Part shown: positions 26,646 through 40,165 of the stretch, piece after piece
Layout: every line of letters starts with the position of its first letter
Numbering within the stretch: the first letter of the stretch is position 1
Source of the DNA: Erythrophleum ivorense
Taxonomy: Eukaryota; Streptophyta; Magnoliopsida; Fabales; Fabaceae
Reading direction: 5' to 3'
DNA length: 64,000 bases
Assembly: GCA_026724425.1 (NCBI GenBank)
Contig: JAIUCV010000229.1
Span: 682,001 to 746,000, forward strand
Notes under the pieces: model-generated
Database searches by the model: none
Told to the model about the DNA's origin: nothing
What the model saw: only the letters and a program-made list of their open reading frames with translations
Translations under genes and position numbers: made by a program

Positions 26646-26673
26646 CTCTCTCTCTCTCTCTCTCTCTCTCTCT
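26646..26673 (-). repeat. (GA)n tract upstream of the DUF1635 gene
   Basis: Fourteen CT units on the plus strand, i.e. GA on the coding strand, begin about 235 bp before the ATG. GA/CT repeats in plant leaders can bind BPC (GAGA-binding) factors, but here that is only a possibility. Confidence 0.85.
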
Positions 26674-29600
26674 ACCTCTCTGGAAGAGCCAGTAATATTT
26701 TTGGCAACAAGTCTATGGCACCATGTGTATGTTCCATATTGCTCTTCAAACTAGCGTGGGGAAGCCAAACTCAGCGGTAAAAGCGGGAACAAGAAACCAA
26801 ACGAGTCGTCTTGTGTTTTACTTTCACAAGTCCTCTTCTTCACCTCTGCATACTCTGCTTTTTTCCAGCCATTTGCGTACTGTAGCAGAAGAAAATGCCC
26901 GAAAGTGACCTTAAACTACAGTGATCGCTTTCAACTAAAACATACAGATTGGACTTCGACATGCGAATCCAAAAGCCTCGTTTGTCATTATACTCAAATC
27001 AAATTTTTTTCTTTGTCTTTTTTCCTTCCCCCAAAAAAAAAAGTGTCTATGAAACTTGCGGTAAAATATAAAAATCTTAAAAAATTTTGGATTGTTTTCT
27101 GATCATTTCACGAGAGGGTTAATTTGCTTTTATATCTTTGATATGTCTAACTATTTTGGCTAGGCACACTTATCTAAAGTTCCAAACAGGTACTTTGATT
27201 TTGCTTCTTTCTTTAAAATGCATTTGACTATACCAATGGTAATGTCTTTACAGTGATATAGAAACAGAATAATTTATGTCTAAATAAATCTTGTGCTTAT
27301 CACTAATTTACAGCAAAATCGCATTAAATTGTTTTTATAAAGTTCAATTAGGTAAGATACTTTTAACTTTTACTTGGAATTTGGAGCGAATTTTTGTTTG
27401 CTAGCTTAAATAATTGGTTTTCCGTTGAAAAAACCTGCTTGCTGGTCGTCTCTTCATTCCCTCGTTTTCTATCATCCTTTGAATAATTCTTTGATCTCTC
27501 TATTCAACCAAATTGGCTATCCAGAACTAGATTGAACCCACTTAATCAAAATCTTATTTCCAATTTCGTTATTTACTTACATTCGCACATGTAGTTAACA
27601 CGTACCATTTTATTGTCAAAAATAGAATGGCTGCTAGTGAGTGCAATGTATATGACCAACGTGACTAGGTTAATAATGAGACATTGATTAACTCCATTTG
27701 TATCCGAGATTTTAAATTACGGCCCATTAAATTAAGTTATTTCAATTGAATGTTTGCTTATTAGACCGTTTCGCACGCGCTTCTAGAAATGCTGTCATTT
27801 GTCGATCGGCAATCATAGAGAGTGACCAAAGTCACTTAATTAATTAACTGCATGAAAATCAGACATATATATATATATATATGTAAGAAAAATAGATTCT
27901 ACTGTAAAATATTATTCTTAAATTATTTATGGGTCTCATTTTTTTTTAATTTCGTCGTCTTTTTTTCAAAATTTTATTTTCTTTTTTAAAATTTAATTTA
28001 GATCATATAATTGACATAAGTTCTATACAATTATATAAAATATACATCTAATTACATTATTTTCAAATTATATATCATGAAAGCGTGCTCCTAGGAATAG
28101 ATTCATTCGGTACTTTAATTAATAATACACATTGATGACATGCCTTTTTCTTGACGTGCATTTCGGTATCTAGGATATCCCTTCTGCTAAAAAAAATGAA
28201 ACATTGTTTTCTCCAGCGTGACATTTTTGACAAACCAAACCAAACAAGAAAATATGAAATTACAAAAATCCTCATGCCACTTATTTTTGTATGCATCTGC
28301 ATGTGCAATTCAATTTGATCAATATCTAAAATTAAATCTAATCTTAAAGTTACATATGGATCCTTGTCTCACTCAACATGTTAATATCATTCATATAAAA
28401 GGGTCAAGGGCATTGGTTTTACAATTGGTCAGACAAAAGAGCTGGTAACCAAACTTTCTCACCATTAATATTTGCCCCAAAGAAAGGTGTGGTACCCATT
28501 TTGAAACAATGAAGTTCTACTCCAAGAAAAGATGGAGGCTGCTATTTAATTTGACTAAATGGAGACCCTAACTCTGTAGGATCAATGATATTAATTTGAT
28601 ATTTAATTAACTAGGGTAACCTCTAAAACTTTTATTCCTGTGTAGGGTAGGATACGTGTTCGGTTTCAATCTCAAAGATAAAAATATACCAAAAAAATAA
28701 TCTAAAAACACTAACACAATAAAAATGATATTAAAGGAATTTAAAAATAAAAAAAAAATTATAAAGATTATCATTTATACTCACTAAAATTACAATTTAA
28801 TATTCTTGATGTTATAAAAGTGTTTTGGATTTATCATTATTCCAAGATGAAGATATCTTTGTAATACTAAGAAGACTAAATTATAACTTAAAAAAATATG
28901 AATAATAATTTTTAAAAATATCAATGATAACTTTTGTATGTAATTTTTTTAAAAAAATTTAATTTAAAAATTTGTTAATGTCATTTTTATGAAATTAGAA
29001 TCTTTAGGTAGAATTGTCTCAAAATACTTTTATAATTTGATAGGAACTTTTAAAGTTTGAAAATATATTTATAAAGGGAAATAGCTACAAATTGGAGGGA
29101 GAAGACGCATTCAAATGAGTCGTCTATGTCTGATTTTCACATCTCTCTCTCCAACGGCATTTTATAAAATATTTTAAAGGATCAAATTTCTCTGATAGTA
29201 TTTACATAATGACATTAATAAGTGAAAGGTCACACATAATTTAAAGCAGTTTATTATACAAAAATTTTGAATTTTTATTTGTTATCCCAATAAATATATT
29301 CCCACTTTTCATTAGTTGATGTCGCAATAGCGCAATATTGGTAATGTTATTATTGTTTTATACTTTCAAGAAAATGGAAGAGATAGACTCATATTGACAA
29401 TGTAAGCCCCAAATCCAAGAGGAATAAAATGGGGCACCGAATCTTTATGTCCCATCCTAGTTTGATTAACGTCTCTCAAATTTCATTTTACCTCTTCTAA
29501 AACTAGCTGTTCCAAGGGTGTAAAAATGCTTTGAATGCTTTAGAATTAAGCATCAAAGACATTGATTTATAGGACTATTTTTAAATTTTTAATTCTGATT

Positions 29601-32600
29601 TTGGTTTGATAAGAGTCCAAGAATTCTTTAGATTTAAGCATCAAATACATTGAATTATATGACTATTCTTTAAATTTCAATTTTAATTTTTGGTTTGAGA
29701 GAGTTTAAGAATCCTTAGAGTTATGCTCACCTTGATTTCTTGGAACGATATACCTCTTTTTTAATCATAGTTTAAAATATGAAAAAAATAGTACAAGGAA
29801 TTGGCATTAATGTGTTGTCCACTTGTAGGGTTTAAGAATTTGAGGAGCTTTTGGTCTCTATGTTGTCCACTATATGTCATAATTTACAATCTTAATCAAT
29901 GCGTGGCAATATATGCTATCATACATCTTAGCAAGCGTGCAGCATGCTATTTTCCTTCTTGTATTAAGTATAATTCCAGGTCTTTCGGAAAATTATATCT
30001 CATGTTCCACTATTTTTTTTAATATATTTCTTTATTAACTTTTAACACACTCATTTTGCTCTCAAAAAAAGACAACAAGATAAAGGAATGGCATTGCACT
30101 ATTTTAGTGATTGTCTCCAATCATATAATTGTTTGTCTTAAGCATGTTATGAAGCCATGATACATATAACTTGGATAATAATGATAGCATGGCATGATAT
30201 ATACTAGTTATTAAATTATGATTATTATTTTAATCAATTCTTCTTCTCAAATCTGATAAAAAAAAAAAGATTACCAGCAATTTTACCTCAAAAAATTAAT
30301 AAAATTAAATTTCACAATTGTGATAATATATCTTATTCCATATAATGTTCACTTCTATCACTAATCATATCAATTTATTTTAATCATTCAATAACAAAAA
30401 GGAAAAGCATATATATATTATATATATATTGAAACCCACCTGGTTGATCTTCTTAGAATGCAAAAGAAATCTTCAGGAAAAGTCAATATCCCAACATAAA
30501 GAAAAGAGGGCATCATACAGCACTGCTGCCTTATCTTGTTTAATTGCAAGAATAATTGCCCACCCTTCACCAAGTTACCAATATTTTAATAAAACACAAT
30601 GACAATATAATATTATAAATATATATACACTTTTACAGGCATTAGCTCCTCGTCAATCTAACTTGGGGGGACAAATTCATTGTAGATATGCCCCACATTA
30701 TCGTATTTGTGGTGCCTCTTTAATTACCTTAAACATATATATACCATCAAGTCGGAGCAAAAGAGCATGATCTGGTTGGCAATGTGGAGTGCAAAATTGT
30801 AATAGGACTGATGAGAGGCAATGAGTTTGAACCTTTACATGCCTACAATGGTATTCAATATGCTTTCGAATTAATATCAAAATCCAAAAGTAAAAAGGAA
30901 AAAATAAAACTAAATAATTAAGAATTAGGGTATATATGCGCCTCCCCCACTTAGGATGCAATTTGAGATATTGTTAGCAGTTGGTTGTCGGCCAAATATG
31001 GTAATGTGGATGTCAAGGCATGGATTAGAAGTTCGCTCCAAATTAGACATGAGCACGTGAGGGGTAAATTATATGGTTCAACCTTTTATTTTGGCATCTT
31101 TGTCTTAGGAGTAACCTTCACTTCACCCCCATATCAGTTATTTTTGTTTTTTGTCCATCAAAAGTACAACATATTTGTATTTTTCTCTCATTGTATGTTA
31201 CAACTTTGAATCTTCTATATACTTTACTGCTTATGGATTACACACAGTGACTTCTGTATTCCCAATTCCTTCTATCATTGTATTATTATAATTTTACACA
31301 CTGTTGATAGGAGCAGATCACATCTTTTTTTTATCAGTTTATTTAATTTTAAATGCACCAAATTTGATATATATTGAAAGGTATAAAATTTTTAAATCAG
31401 AAAAAAAAATAGAATTGTTGCAAAGAAAAAAGACTTAATTACAAATTGTAGATGTTTACTTTTAGATTCTCTAAAAAAAACTATAACAAGTAGACATATT
31501 TTACAATTTAACACTATAAGGAAACTGGATGACAATAGTTAAAAAAAAAAAACCTAAATCTTCTTGTTGTTATAATACTATAAAAGAAAAGTGAACAAAG
31601 AAAAGAGGAAACTTAGAAACGGTGGAATGAATAGTTGTTGAAGGATGTTACTTTAACTTGGTTTGGCTTTGCTGACCATAGTACAAGTGGTAGTTGGAAA
31701 ATGTTTGTAGAAAAGAGATTTGAGTTGCAATTCAGATTTTTTTGCAGTAAAAAATTACCTGTGTAGTATATAGTTAGAGAGAGATATAAAAAAGAAAAGA
31801 GATAAAGTTGATATCAAGAGAAGAAGTAAACTTTTATTATATTCTTATTTATTTGTATTATCCTCTTTCCATCTCTATATTATATAATCATTTATTAGTT
31901 ATAAAAGATACAATTTGATCGAGTTCAATTAGGATCTGTAGTTAAAAAAAAAAGATTATATGACACATAATTTGAAGAGAGATTAAAAAAATATATATGG
32001 AGTAAATGCCCTAAGATGATCTCTTTTATCCTCTCACTCACTATTTGATATAAAAACTTCTATACATAATAACAACTTTACAACTTAACCTTATATAATT
32101 AAATATATAAAAAAAGGAAAAAAAAATTCGACCATAACAAAATATACTTGAGAATATATTCCAATGGTTTTATTTGGTTTGATATGAGTTTCTTTTCTTT
32201 TTTGTTTTTTGGGGTATGCTTGAGTTAAGGATGCAAGAGATATAATGGCTTTACACAAGCTTGTGTTGGATGGAAACAAAAGAAAGGGAGAAGATAACAG
32301 TTAATTAATAAATTAGTGAAGGAACTTAGTTGAAATCATTGCTCTAAACATCAAAGTGATCCCAAAGTTACATATACTGTCTCTGTTGAGAGAACAATGA
32401 CACTTGAAAAGAATTAACGAATTTCTTTTGTGGGCAGTTAAAGAGAGTCATATCTCTAGTCTTTGTATCAAAAGGTCATATTCTACCCTTTTGACTCCTC
32501 CACTTCTATACAGCAAAAAACCCACTATGCTTCTCACACATCACCAGTCTTTGGAATCAGTTTCAAAATACCCTGATTTTTTTTAAAATATTTTTTGTCT

Positions 32601-34547
32601 TTTGTGAAAATGATGTTTAAAAAGAATTTAAAAGCATTTTTCACTGGTTTTTTCTTCTTCTAAATCTATTATATGCTTCTAATTAACTCTAAGAAACACC
32701 TCAAATGAGGCTATTTAAATACGTGAAGTACCTGAAAATTTTTAATATATTATCACTTACATCATAACTTTTGGAAAATTAAAAGGGTGTTAGATTTCTA
32801 ATCAAATATAGTGTCTTGAATCTCGGATATTAATGCATATATACTGGATCCTCTATATTTAATAGCATCGAAGTGACAAATGACAAGAAACTTGACCTTT
32901 TGCAGGCAAACAAATCTTTGAATTCAGCATACGTATCTGTTATTTATTTTCTTATTCCAAAATAAAAACTGAATTATATATCTAAATAAGAACTCTGATT
33001 AATGTTGTGAATAACAACTTCAGTTAATTTTCAAAACACCGTCTAAAATTAAAAATAATTATATATAAAATAAGATGTGGATCTCCACATCAAAATTTCC
33101 TTCAAATAGATGATCAACAACTGCTAAACATCACAGGTTACTCTCAAGTGATGCAGGTCAAATCTTTATACAAACTTAATTAGTGTACGATTTGACAAGT
33201 GAATTATTATAAACCCCCAAATCAAATCAAATTGATAAATATTACTTTAGTGTATGTAATGAAGAAACAAGCCCTAATTTACGTGAAAATGAGGTTATAT
33301 CAAGGTGGATTGGAATAAACCTTTGATTAATTAAGTTTGAAGATTGAAGAAAATTAAGTAATTCTCACACAGTGACATAGCTTATTAAGTCCAACAAACG
33401 TGGGGTCCTAACGGCTACTACCTGTCGGAAGGAACCCTAGAGAATCATGGATGCCAACTTTGTTTAGAAACCGTGTGGGCTCCATTAACTCAAAGAAATT
33501 AAGAGGAAAAAAGAAGAATAAATGAATAAATAAATACTAATTATTATTATTATAATAATAAGAAAGGAAAAAAGGGGTCACTTAGGGGCAAGCTTTTTTA
33601 TTAAAGTCTTTTAGGTGGGTCGTCAATTCCATCTCCAATCATATCATGTTTTGTAGATCTTTGGAATCCCAAGCGGACGTTAACACAGGAAAGTTAATTA
33701 TTTTAATATTAATTTAATCATTAGATATTTTCAAATTTTTAATTAAATGTAATCATGGAATAACCATCACATATAGGCTAGTGGCCACCCTCCCCTTGGA
33801 GGACAGTGACTCCAACAACACCATCATCCAAAAGATCCGAAATGATCGTCTGGTTGGATTGCAGGAGGGAAAAAACATAATAACTGAATTGGAAAAAGAA
33901 AATTTTCAAAATTTAACGTTATTGCTTTCCCTTTTATTATAATATATATCGTTTTACAATGTGGCATCTTTTTCTAAAAACACATAATTAAGCATGTTAT
34001 TTTTGAAGGGGATCAGCTTAATTAATAAGAAAAGATTATATAATTCATCTTAATTACAATTTAGATCTTTGAACAGTGTGGAGGAGTATGTGTTTAAAAT
34101 TATTTGCGACGAGAAAGAAGATGAATAATGTTATTTATGACATAATTTTTTGAAGAAAAAAACACAAATTTGTAACAAATTGTTCATGAATAAAAACCGT
34201 GAACTGAGGTGGTTTTGAATCAGAAAAACGACGGCTCATTGGTGAGATTAGGGTGGGAGAAGAACAAGTGCATGTGAGAAGATTGATTGGGGGTTATTCT
34301 TACTTGATGGTGACACGTGGCACAATTATTTCCAACAATCTACAGCATGCTCTTTCTTATGTTTTGGGATCTACACAATACATGCCTTCAGAGCTCCGGA
34401 GATTCATTGTGTTTATTTTGTTTCTCAAAATAAACAAAAATAACAATTTTATTTTATTTTTTCTAAAAATATACTCTACAATAAATCCTTCAAGTTAATA
34501 CAAGCGAATTCATCCACAAAATATTTTGAGAGGGAGGTTTAGTCCAA

Positions 34548-34770
34548 ACAAAAGTATTCCATGTGGCATCATTCCAAAAGGATAAAAATTTACTTTTAAT
34601 TTCTGAAATTTTACACAAATTTGTTTTGGTTTAAAAAATGTATCTTACTTCAATGTTGTTTTGTAGCTATTTTGGTTTAATATAAGTCTCAAATTTTTAA
34701 AAATGGTTCAATATCATTCTTTTCTCTAATATCATTCATTCAATTGACAAAAGTATTCCATGTGGCATCA
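34548..34770. repeat. exact 24-bp direct repeat, copies 199 bp apart
   Basis: A 24-bp word starting ACAAAAGTATTCC and ending GTGGCATCA occurs identically at 34548-34571 and 34747-34770. The DNA between is AT-rich and resembles dispersed plant repeats. No terminal structure was found. Confidence 0.8.
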
Positions 34771-35938
34771 CATGTAGCTCAATGAATTAATTGAAGATGT
34801 TGACTAGGCGATTCACATCAAACTCAGACTTATATTACACTGGTTTTCTTTTTCTAATCATTCTGATGCCAAAAAATCTCTCTTTATCAATTTCTTTGGT
34901 ACCTTTGATTAAAGGAAAAAAAAAATTCTTGAATTTATATGATTAGGTCCATTCACTTGGATTCCGTCATTGATTCAAAGCAAAAATTGCATGAATTTAA
35001 ACGCCAACTAAAGATAATATTAAACTCTTTTTAAAATTTTAAAAATTATATTAATTTAATAAAAGATTTTGAGAATAATATGAAAAAAATTTAAAAACTA
35101 GAAGTAGACTTAAAAAGAAGAATAATAAAATAAAAGGCGGGAAAGCGTAGGTGCAATGTGATTGTGGATAGGGTAGCCCATGATAGGTACAGGGATTAAA
35201 GGCCAAGCAACAAGAAGAATCAAAGTGGCGAGTGATATTGGTTTGTGGGTGATGATGCACATCATTGTCAAAAAAGAAAGGATTCCTACTGTTATTAACC
35301 CTTAAAAATGTAAATGAAAGCACCTAAGAGCAGGCCCCACACGGTTTCTCTATAACTATAACTCATTGGTTCATAGAACAATAACATGGTGCTCTCCTCT
35401 CAACATGGCGACAACAATTCTGCTCTTGACTATAACTCTCATCTCACATGGCCGCACAATTTGGTCAGAAATCACTTGTCATGAAAAAAAAAGAAAAAAA
35501 GCTCACATGGCTTTAGCACCCTTAAAGTTGAATATCATTTCACATGTCATTTTCTTTAATCTTATATTTCTTTCTTGGCTTCAACCTTCGTTTTGCTAAT
35601 GTTGAATCTGAAGACTCTTCGCCTTTCTTTCTCTTTTCTGGTCTGAACCTTGTAGTTCTTTATCAAACTTGACTTGGGTTTGAAAGGTCTAGTTGGAGAG
35701 GCCCATATGATAAGAACTACATGGGCCTATCTCTAGCCTGTATTTGGACATTCCATAGAGATCTTTCCATGCTGTCATATGAATATGAAGCACAAGCGAC
35801 AAACTCAGTAGCTTAGTAACACGAGGGTTAACAAGAGAAAAACATGGGACACACAACAACAAATGATTAAAAAACATAAGATCAAACTTGAAAAATATAG
35901 TTCTATAAGAGCTCGCTCTGTTTGTTGATTTGGTAGAT

Positions 35939-38229
35939 TTATTCTAATCTCCGCAGCTTAACTTTTAGAGGAATCTCCTTGTTTGGTTGAACCTTCTCCA
36001 CTGTTTTTCTCAATGGTTTTCCAAATGAAGATCTTAGAGCTTCGTTTCTAAAAACACGGTTTTCTCCTGTTTCATCTTCTTTCGCACGAGAAGTCAGCAA
36101 GCTAGGACCAGTTTGAGAGACTGGAGTTTTAGCATTTTCAGTTTCAGATGAACTCTTCTTCATTGGTTTGTATTCATGTGTTTTGAAGCTTGCAGATTGT
36201 CTCCTCAATTGTGACCTGAGTGCAAGGAGTCATTAGTTATTACACTTGAACTTAAAAACTTTCAATTAAATTATTTTAAAATGTTTGAGAATTTTCTCAG
36301 TAATGACAATGTATCCCTCATAACCTGATTTCTATCTTCTCTTTGCTTGCATTTGCATCCTTTGTGGCCGCAGTAAAAGAACCTGTAGCCGCGAAGTTCC
36401 ATGATACAGTTAGACAAGATGAAGAAGAAAAAAAACATCAGTCAAGAACAAAGGTGGTAGCATTTACATCGACTCCTTTTGGTTCGTTTTCTGTTCCTAT
36501 TGCAAAGTTTTTCATCATTACAAGCTTTCAACAATGGCTGGCCTGCCTTTTCAACTACTTCCTGAACCCAACCAAAACAAGTGACATTGAAACCAATAAG
36601 AGAAAACCCATTTATCAATGCTCTCAAAAAACACATAACTGAAGGTTAAAACCTAGGCACCTTTGACAGTGATCCATCATTTTCATAGTCCATATCTTCT
36701 TTTCCCTGCAAATAAGATTTGTAACAAAACAGATTATCCGCTAACTGATAGAAAATATATCATCAAAGTTGTTAAGCCCTATTTTAGGCACACTACATTG
36801 ATCCAAGTATGCAATTGATTTAATTATGATTGAGTTTAGAATACGAGCTAAGCGTTAGAGCATACCCCCACGTTAGAGTTCTTCTCTTGAAGTAAGGCAG
36901 CCTTACATAAAATTTCATGTTGCAGAGCTTTCATCTGAAATGAGAATACCCGAAAAGATTTTGTAAGATAATGCAGTTTGAATTGGAGTTCACATACCAT
37001 GGCCTAGCTTCCAAAAAGGTTGAAGAAACAGGAAACTTTTAACTCACCTTTTCCTTTCCTAAATTAAGCTCCTGCAAAATCAGCAACACACGCTGTTGTA
37101 TTATATATTATCATTGTCCATTATAAATGGCGTTTATTCACAATGCAGCTTGGAAACTCACCGCTAGCATCTGGCTGTTTGATTGAGCAAGATTCCAGTT
37201 TTGTAGTTGCAGTTTCTGAACATTGGCTCGCAGCCTCAGCAGCTCAGCTCCATTCAGTTCAATAATTTTACTTTTCAAATTTCAAATTAAAGAAGAAAAA
37301 ATTGTTAAATTATCCTGTTGATACCTATATTAATCTAATTTTTAATTTAGTCCCTAGTTTAATAATTTATAATTAATTTTTATAGTTTTAAAAATAATAA
37401 TAAATCTTAAGCGAAGTTTGTATGTCTTTATTACTCATCTCTCTAATATAAATATAATAAATAGATATTTTTTACAGCTCAATATTACATTATTAAATCT
37501 TTAAAAAAATTCTACAATGTCATACAATTATTAAAAAATATAGCAAACACTTAAAAAATTTAATCTCAAATCTACTTCTTCTAATAGTTGTTAATTTGAT
37601 TCTCGTTATCAAATTGTCGTGCCATTAATTTAAGCATGTGTTATACTAGAATTTTGAATGTACATCATTCATATTAACATAATAAATAAAGGTATACAAT
37701 AGAGTGAAATCTACTCGTATGTGTGTTATGTGATATTATTTAGACTAAGTGACTTAATAAATCATAATGAATCATGCATTCTTAGAATGTATTAATGACA
37801 TTAATTACATTAATAAAATTTAACAACATACTCAACAGAATTAAAAAAAATTTAAAAGTATAAGGGCTCAATTAAACCTTCTAAGTTACAAAGGTCAAAT
37901 TAAAAATATAAACTCATCCTATAAAAATTATTCAGGATACTCTCTTTCTGCTAGGAGCTGCATCAGAGTAGCTCTTTCCTGCATCAGAAATTCATGGTGA
38001 AAAAAAAAAAAGCAACTACTACTTCAAAAACCAATAGACCAACAACAAAAAATCGTACCTTTAGCAGTTGTTCAATGCAGTTCTTATCGTAAGCAGAAGT
38101 CTCAGGCGGCTTTTCTGCTTGGCTATGGAGTTTGGGTTGCGTTTGTGTGTTGGTAATATCAGAAAGCTTCTTCCGCACTAAACTTGCAATTGATCTCTTC
38201 ACCACCATTCTCTCCCCTCCCATTCCCAT
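35939..38229 (-). CDS. SGO: shugoshin, protector of centromeric cohesin
   Basis: Nine exons on the minus strand: 38229-38059, 37978-37941, 37270-37162, 37071-37048, 36934-36866, 36705-36661, 36561-36468, 36382-36325, 36215-35939. Phases agree and the product is 294 aa. An N-terminal coiled coil spans about residues 45-135 (QLLAERDKIIELNGAELL, LQNWNLAQSNSQMLAELN). A basic middle (RNRKRTKRSR) is followed by LRRQSASFK and a C-terminal SGO motif at 265-294 (FGKPLRKTVEKVQP, EIPLKVKLRR). Shugoshins recruit PP2A to centromeres and keep REC8 cohesin intact through meiosis I. The protein is short beside Arabidopsis SGO1, mainly in the linker. The acceptor before exon 3 has a purine-rich tract (GAAAAG), so that boundary is the least certain. 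I cannot tell SGO1 from SGO2. A second in-frame ATG lies two codons downstream. Confidence 0.88.
37271..37940. repeat. enlarged shugoshin intron 2 with repeat-like DNA
   Basis: This 670-bp intron is much longer than its neighbours (about 80-310 bp) and strongly AT-rich. Near its two ends, TTTTTAATTTAGTCC (about 37340) and the reverse complement of GGTCAAATTAAAAAT (about 37900) form an imperfect inverted pair, suggesting an old transposon insertion. Borders and family are not resolved. Confidence 0.45.
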
Positions 38230-40165
38230 ACTACTTAATTCTACGCAGAACAAAATTACAAAATTTAGCTTCAATTATCACCAATGGCTGATTCATACAA
38301 AGTGAAAGAATTTAAAGAGGCCCAAGAAACGAAAGACACAGGCATGAACAAAAGAGATAGGGCTCATTTCAAGGTTTTGTGGTGGGGTGTTTATATAGAT
38401 GTGGTTGAAGTGACCGACATACAAGTAATTGGTGTTTAAGAAAAAGATATAAAAGATGAGCATTGATTGTACTTTAGAAAAAGAAAGGATGGGAATCGCT
38501 GGAGATAGATATATAAAAGAGAAAAGACGAAAACAAGACTGGAATCTTTTGAGCTTCTTTCGCTCCTTTACTCCCGCGGCGTCCATGCTTTGGATCTATG
38601 GATTGCAAAACAACGTAGGATTGTGAGATAATGTGGAAAAAGAATGGAAGAAAGAAAAGAAGGCAAAGAGAGAGAAGAGACAGGTTGGAAATTTCAAATA
38701 TTTCAAAGCGTTTCCAACCTTGGTTAAAATTTTCGCGGGCTAGAACGCCAAGAATCAATTTTATACTCTTCACTCCAAGAGTAGGAAATTTATATGAATC
38801 TGCGACCATCAAGAATTCATTTGCAACGACCTCTTTTTTCCTCACTTTATCTTTTTCGACAACCGTTTACGCCCCTCTGGCGCCACGGCAATGAAACATA
38901 ACTCATTTTCCTTCCCTTTTCATTTTAAAAAATAGGAATATGTGCACCAGCTCATTGAACTTTTTATGAACAATATAAACTACAATTACATTTTCAAGAG
39001 CGCTGTTCGGCATAGGTATAGCAATCCGAGATTAATCAAAAGATACCCAACAATTTCTTGCCCCAAAAAACATTGCAATGTGCCGTCCAATACATGAATA
39101 TTGCAATTCAGTTTGATGGTTTTCTATAGAAGTCATATTAAATGCTTACGTAACAAAACCATAGACTATTATCGTCGATTCAATGTTGAGTTTCTCCATT
39201 GCACTTAGACCACAGTTGCACTGGTGACTAGTTGTCCAGAATGATATGAAGAGTAGTTTGCAGACTCTTGCTGCTAAGAGCATTGCCTCAAAACATGGAC
39301 AGAGTTGCAGTTACAGAAGAACTACAGTATATCACAGCTGTTCATATGTACACAGACATGATGTCTAATAATAGCTACAATTAGGTTTTTTTGAAAGACA
39401 AAGGTAGATGCTTGCATTTTACAATCTTGGATGAGCAACCGTTTTCACTACAGCTCAGGCAAAAAGCAAAAATATTCACCAAGCACCATCTTTGCCGTTA
39501 GACTGGCATGCCAATATCTCAAGCTGCAGGTAGGAAGAGTACATTCTAGGCAGCCTCAAGAATCCAATGTTTCCCAGATCAAATGAGGTGCAAAGTGATG
39601 ATGACAACGCAATGTGGCAGACTTCAAGCTTTCGCCCTGAGATTTGGTCATCTCATGCTACACCCAAAACAAAACGGCTTAATTTTTCGGATGTGATCCA
39701 TCTACCTTTGCCACAAATAAACAGCATAATAAGCGATGCACTCATGAAATCACAAAAAATACAAGAAATCACAGCATGCAAGGCAACAATTGTTGAATTA
39801 TACAATCAACTTTGAGTATGTATGACCATATTGAGATGGTAATGAACAGCCCCCAAAATTTTTCCTTTGCTGGTCTGTCCAAGATGCTAAATATTTAGTT
39901 CAGGTGACTTCACTGAGAACAGTGCATCAACATCACCTGACCATTAGTAAGATGCATTTTCGAATCTTCTAAGAATAGGCAGAAGGAGATTGACAATTTT
40001 CCAGACTCAACCTGTACCAAATGTCTGCAAGACTTTTGCTTTACAAAGTAAACCACTGAATGCTTTTCATTACCATATATTAATTCTAACATTAACCTCG
40101 CTATTTATGCCAAAAAGAATACATGAGACTTCTGGGGATAGAGTACTAAGGATACCTGAAACCAA
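38230..40165. other. intergenic DNA between shugoshin and the ASAP1-like gene
   Basis: It includes the shugoshin promoter side (38230-38900) and the 3' UTR of the minus-strand ASAP1-like gene (probably 39500-40165). The open frame at 39567-39815 is on the opposite strand of that UTR and matches nothing known. Confidence 0.55.

Larger units (their letters stand above)
26413..35938. other. large gene-poor interval
   Basis: It begins with the presumed promoter of the DUF1635 gene and ends at the 3' UTR of the shugoshin gene. I found no exon series or structural RNA. It holds an (AT)n tract at 27865-27882, scattered poly-A/T runs and the 24-bp direct repeat near 34.5-34.8 kb. The small open frames resemble nothing and are probably chance. 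Confidence 0.6.

Noticed and set aside
39567..39815. 82-codon plus-strand ORF
   Set aside because: Lies opposite the probable 3' UTR of the ASAP1-like gene and matches no family.
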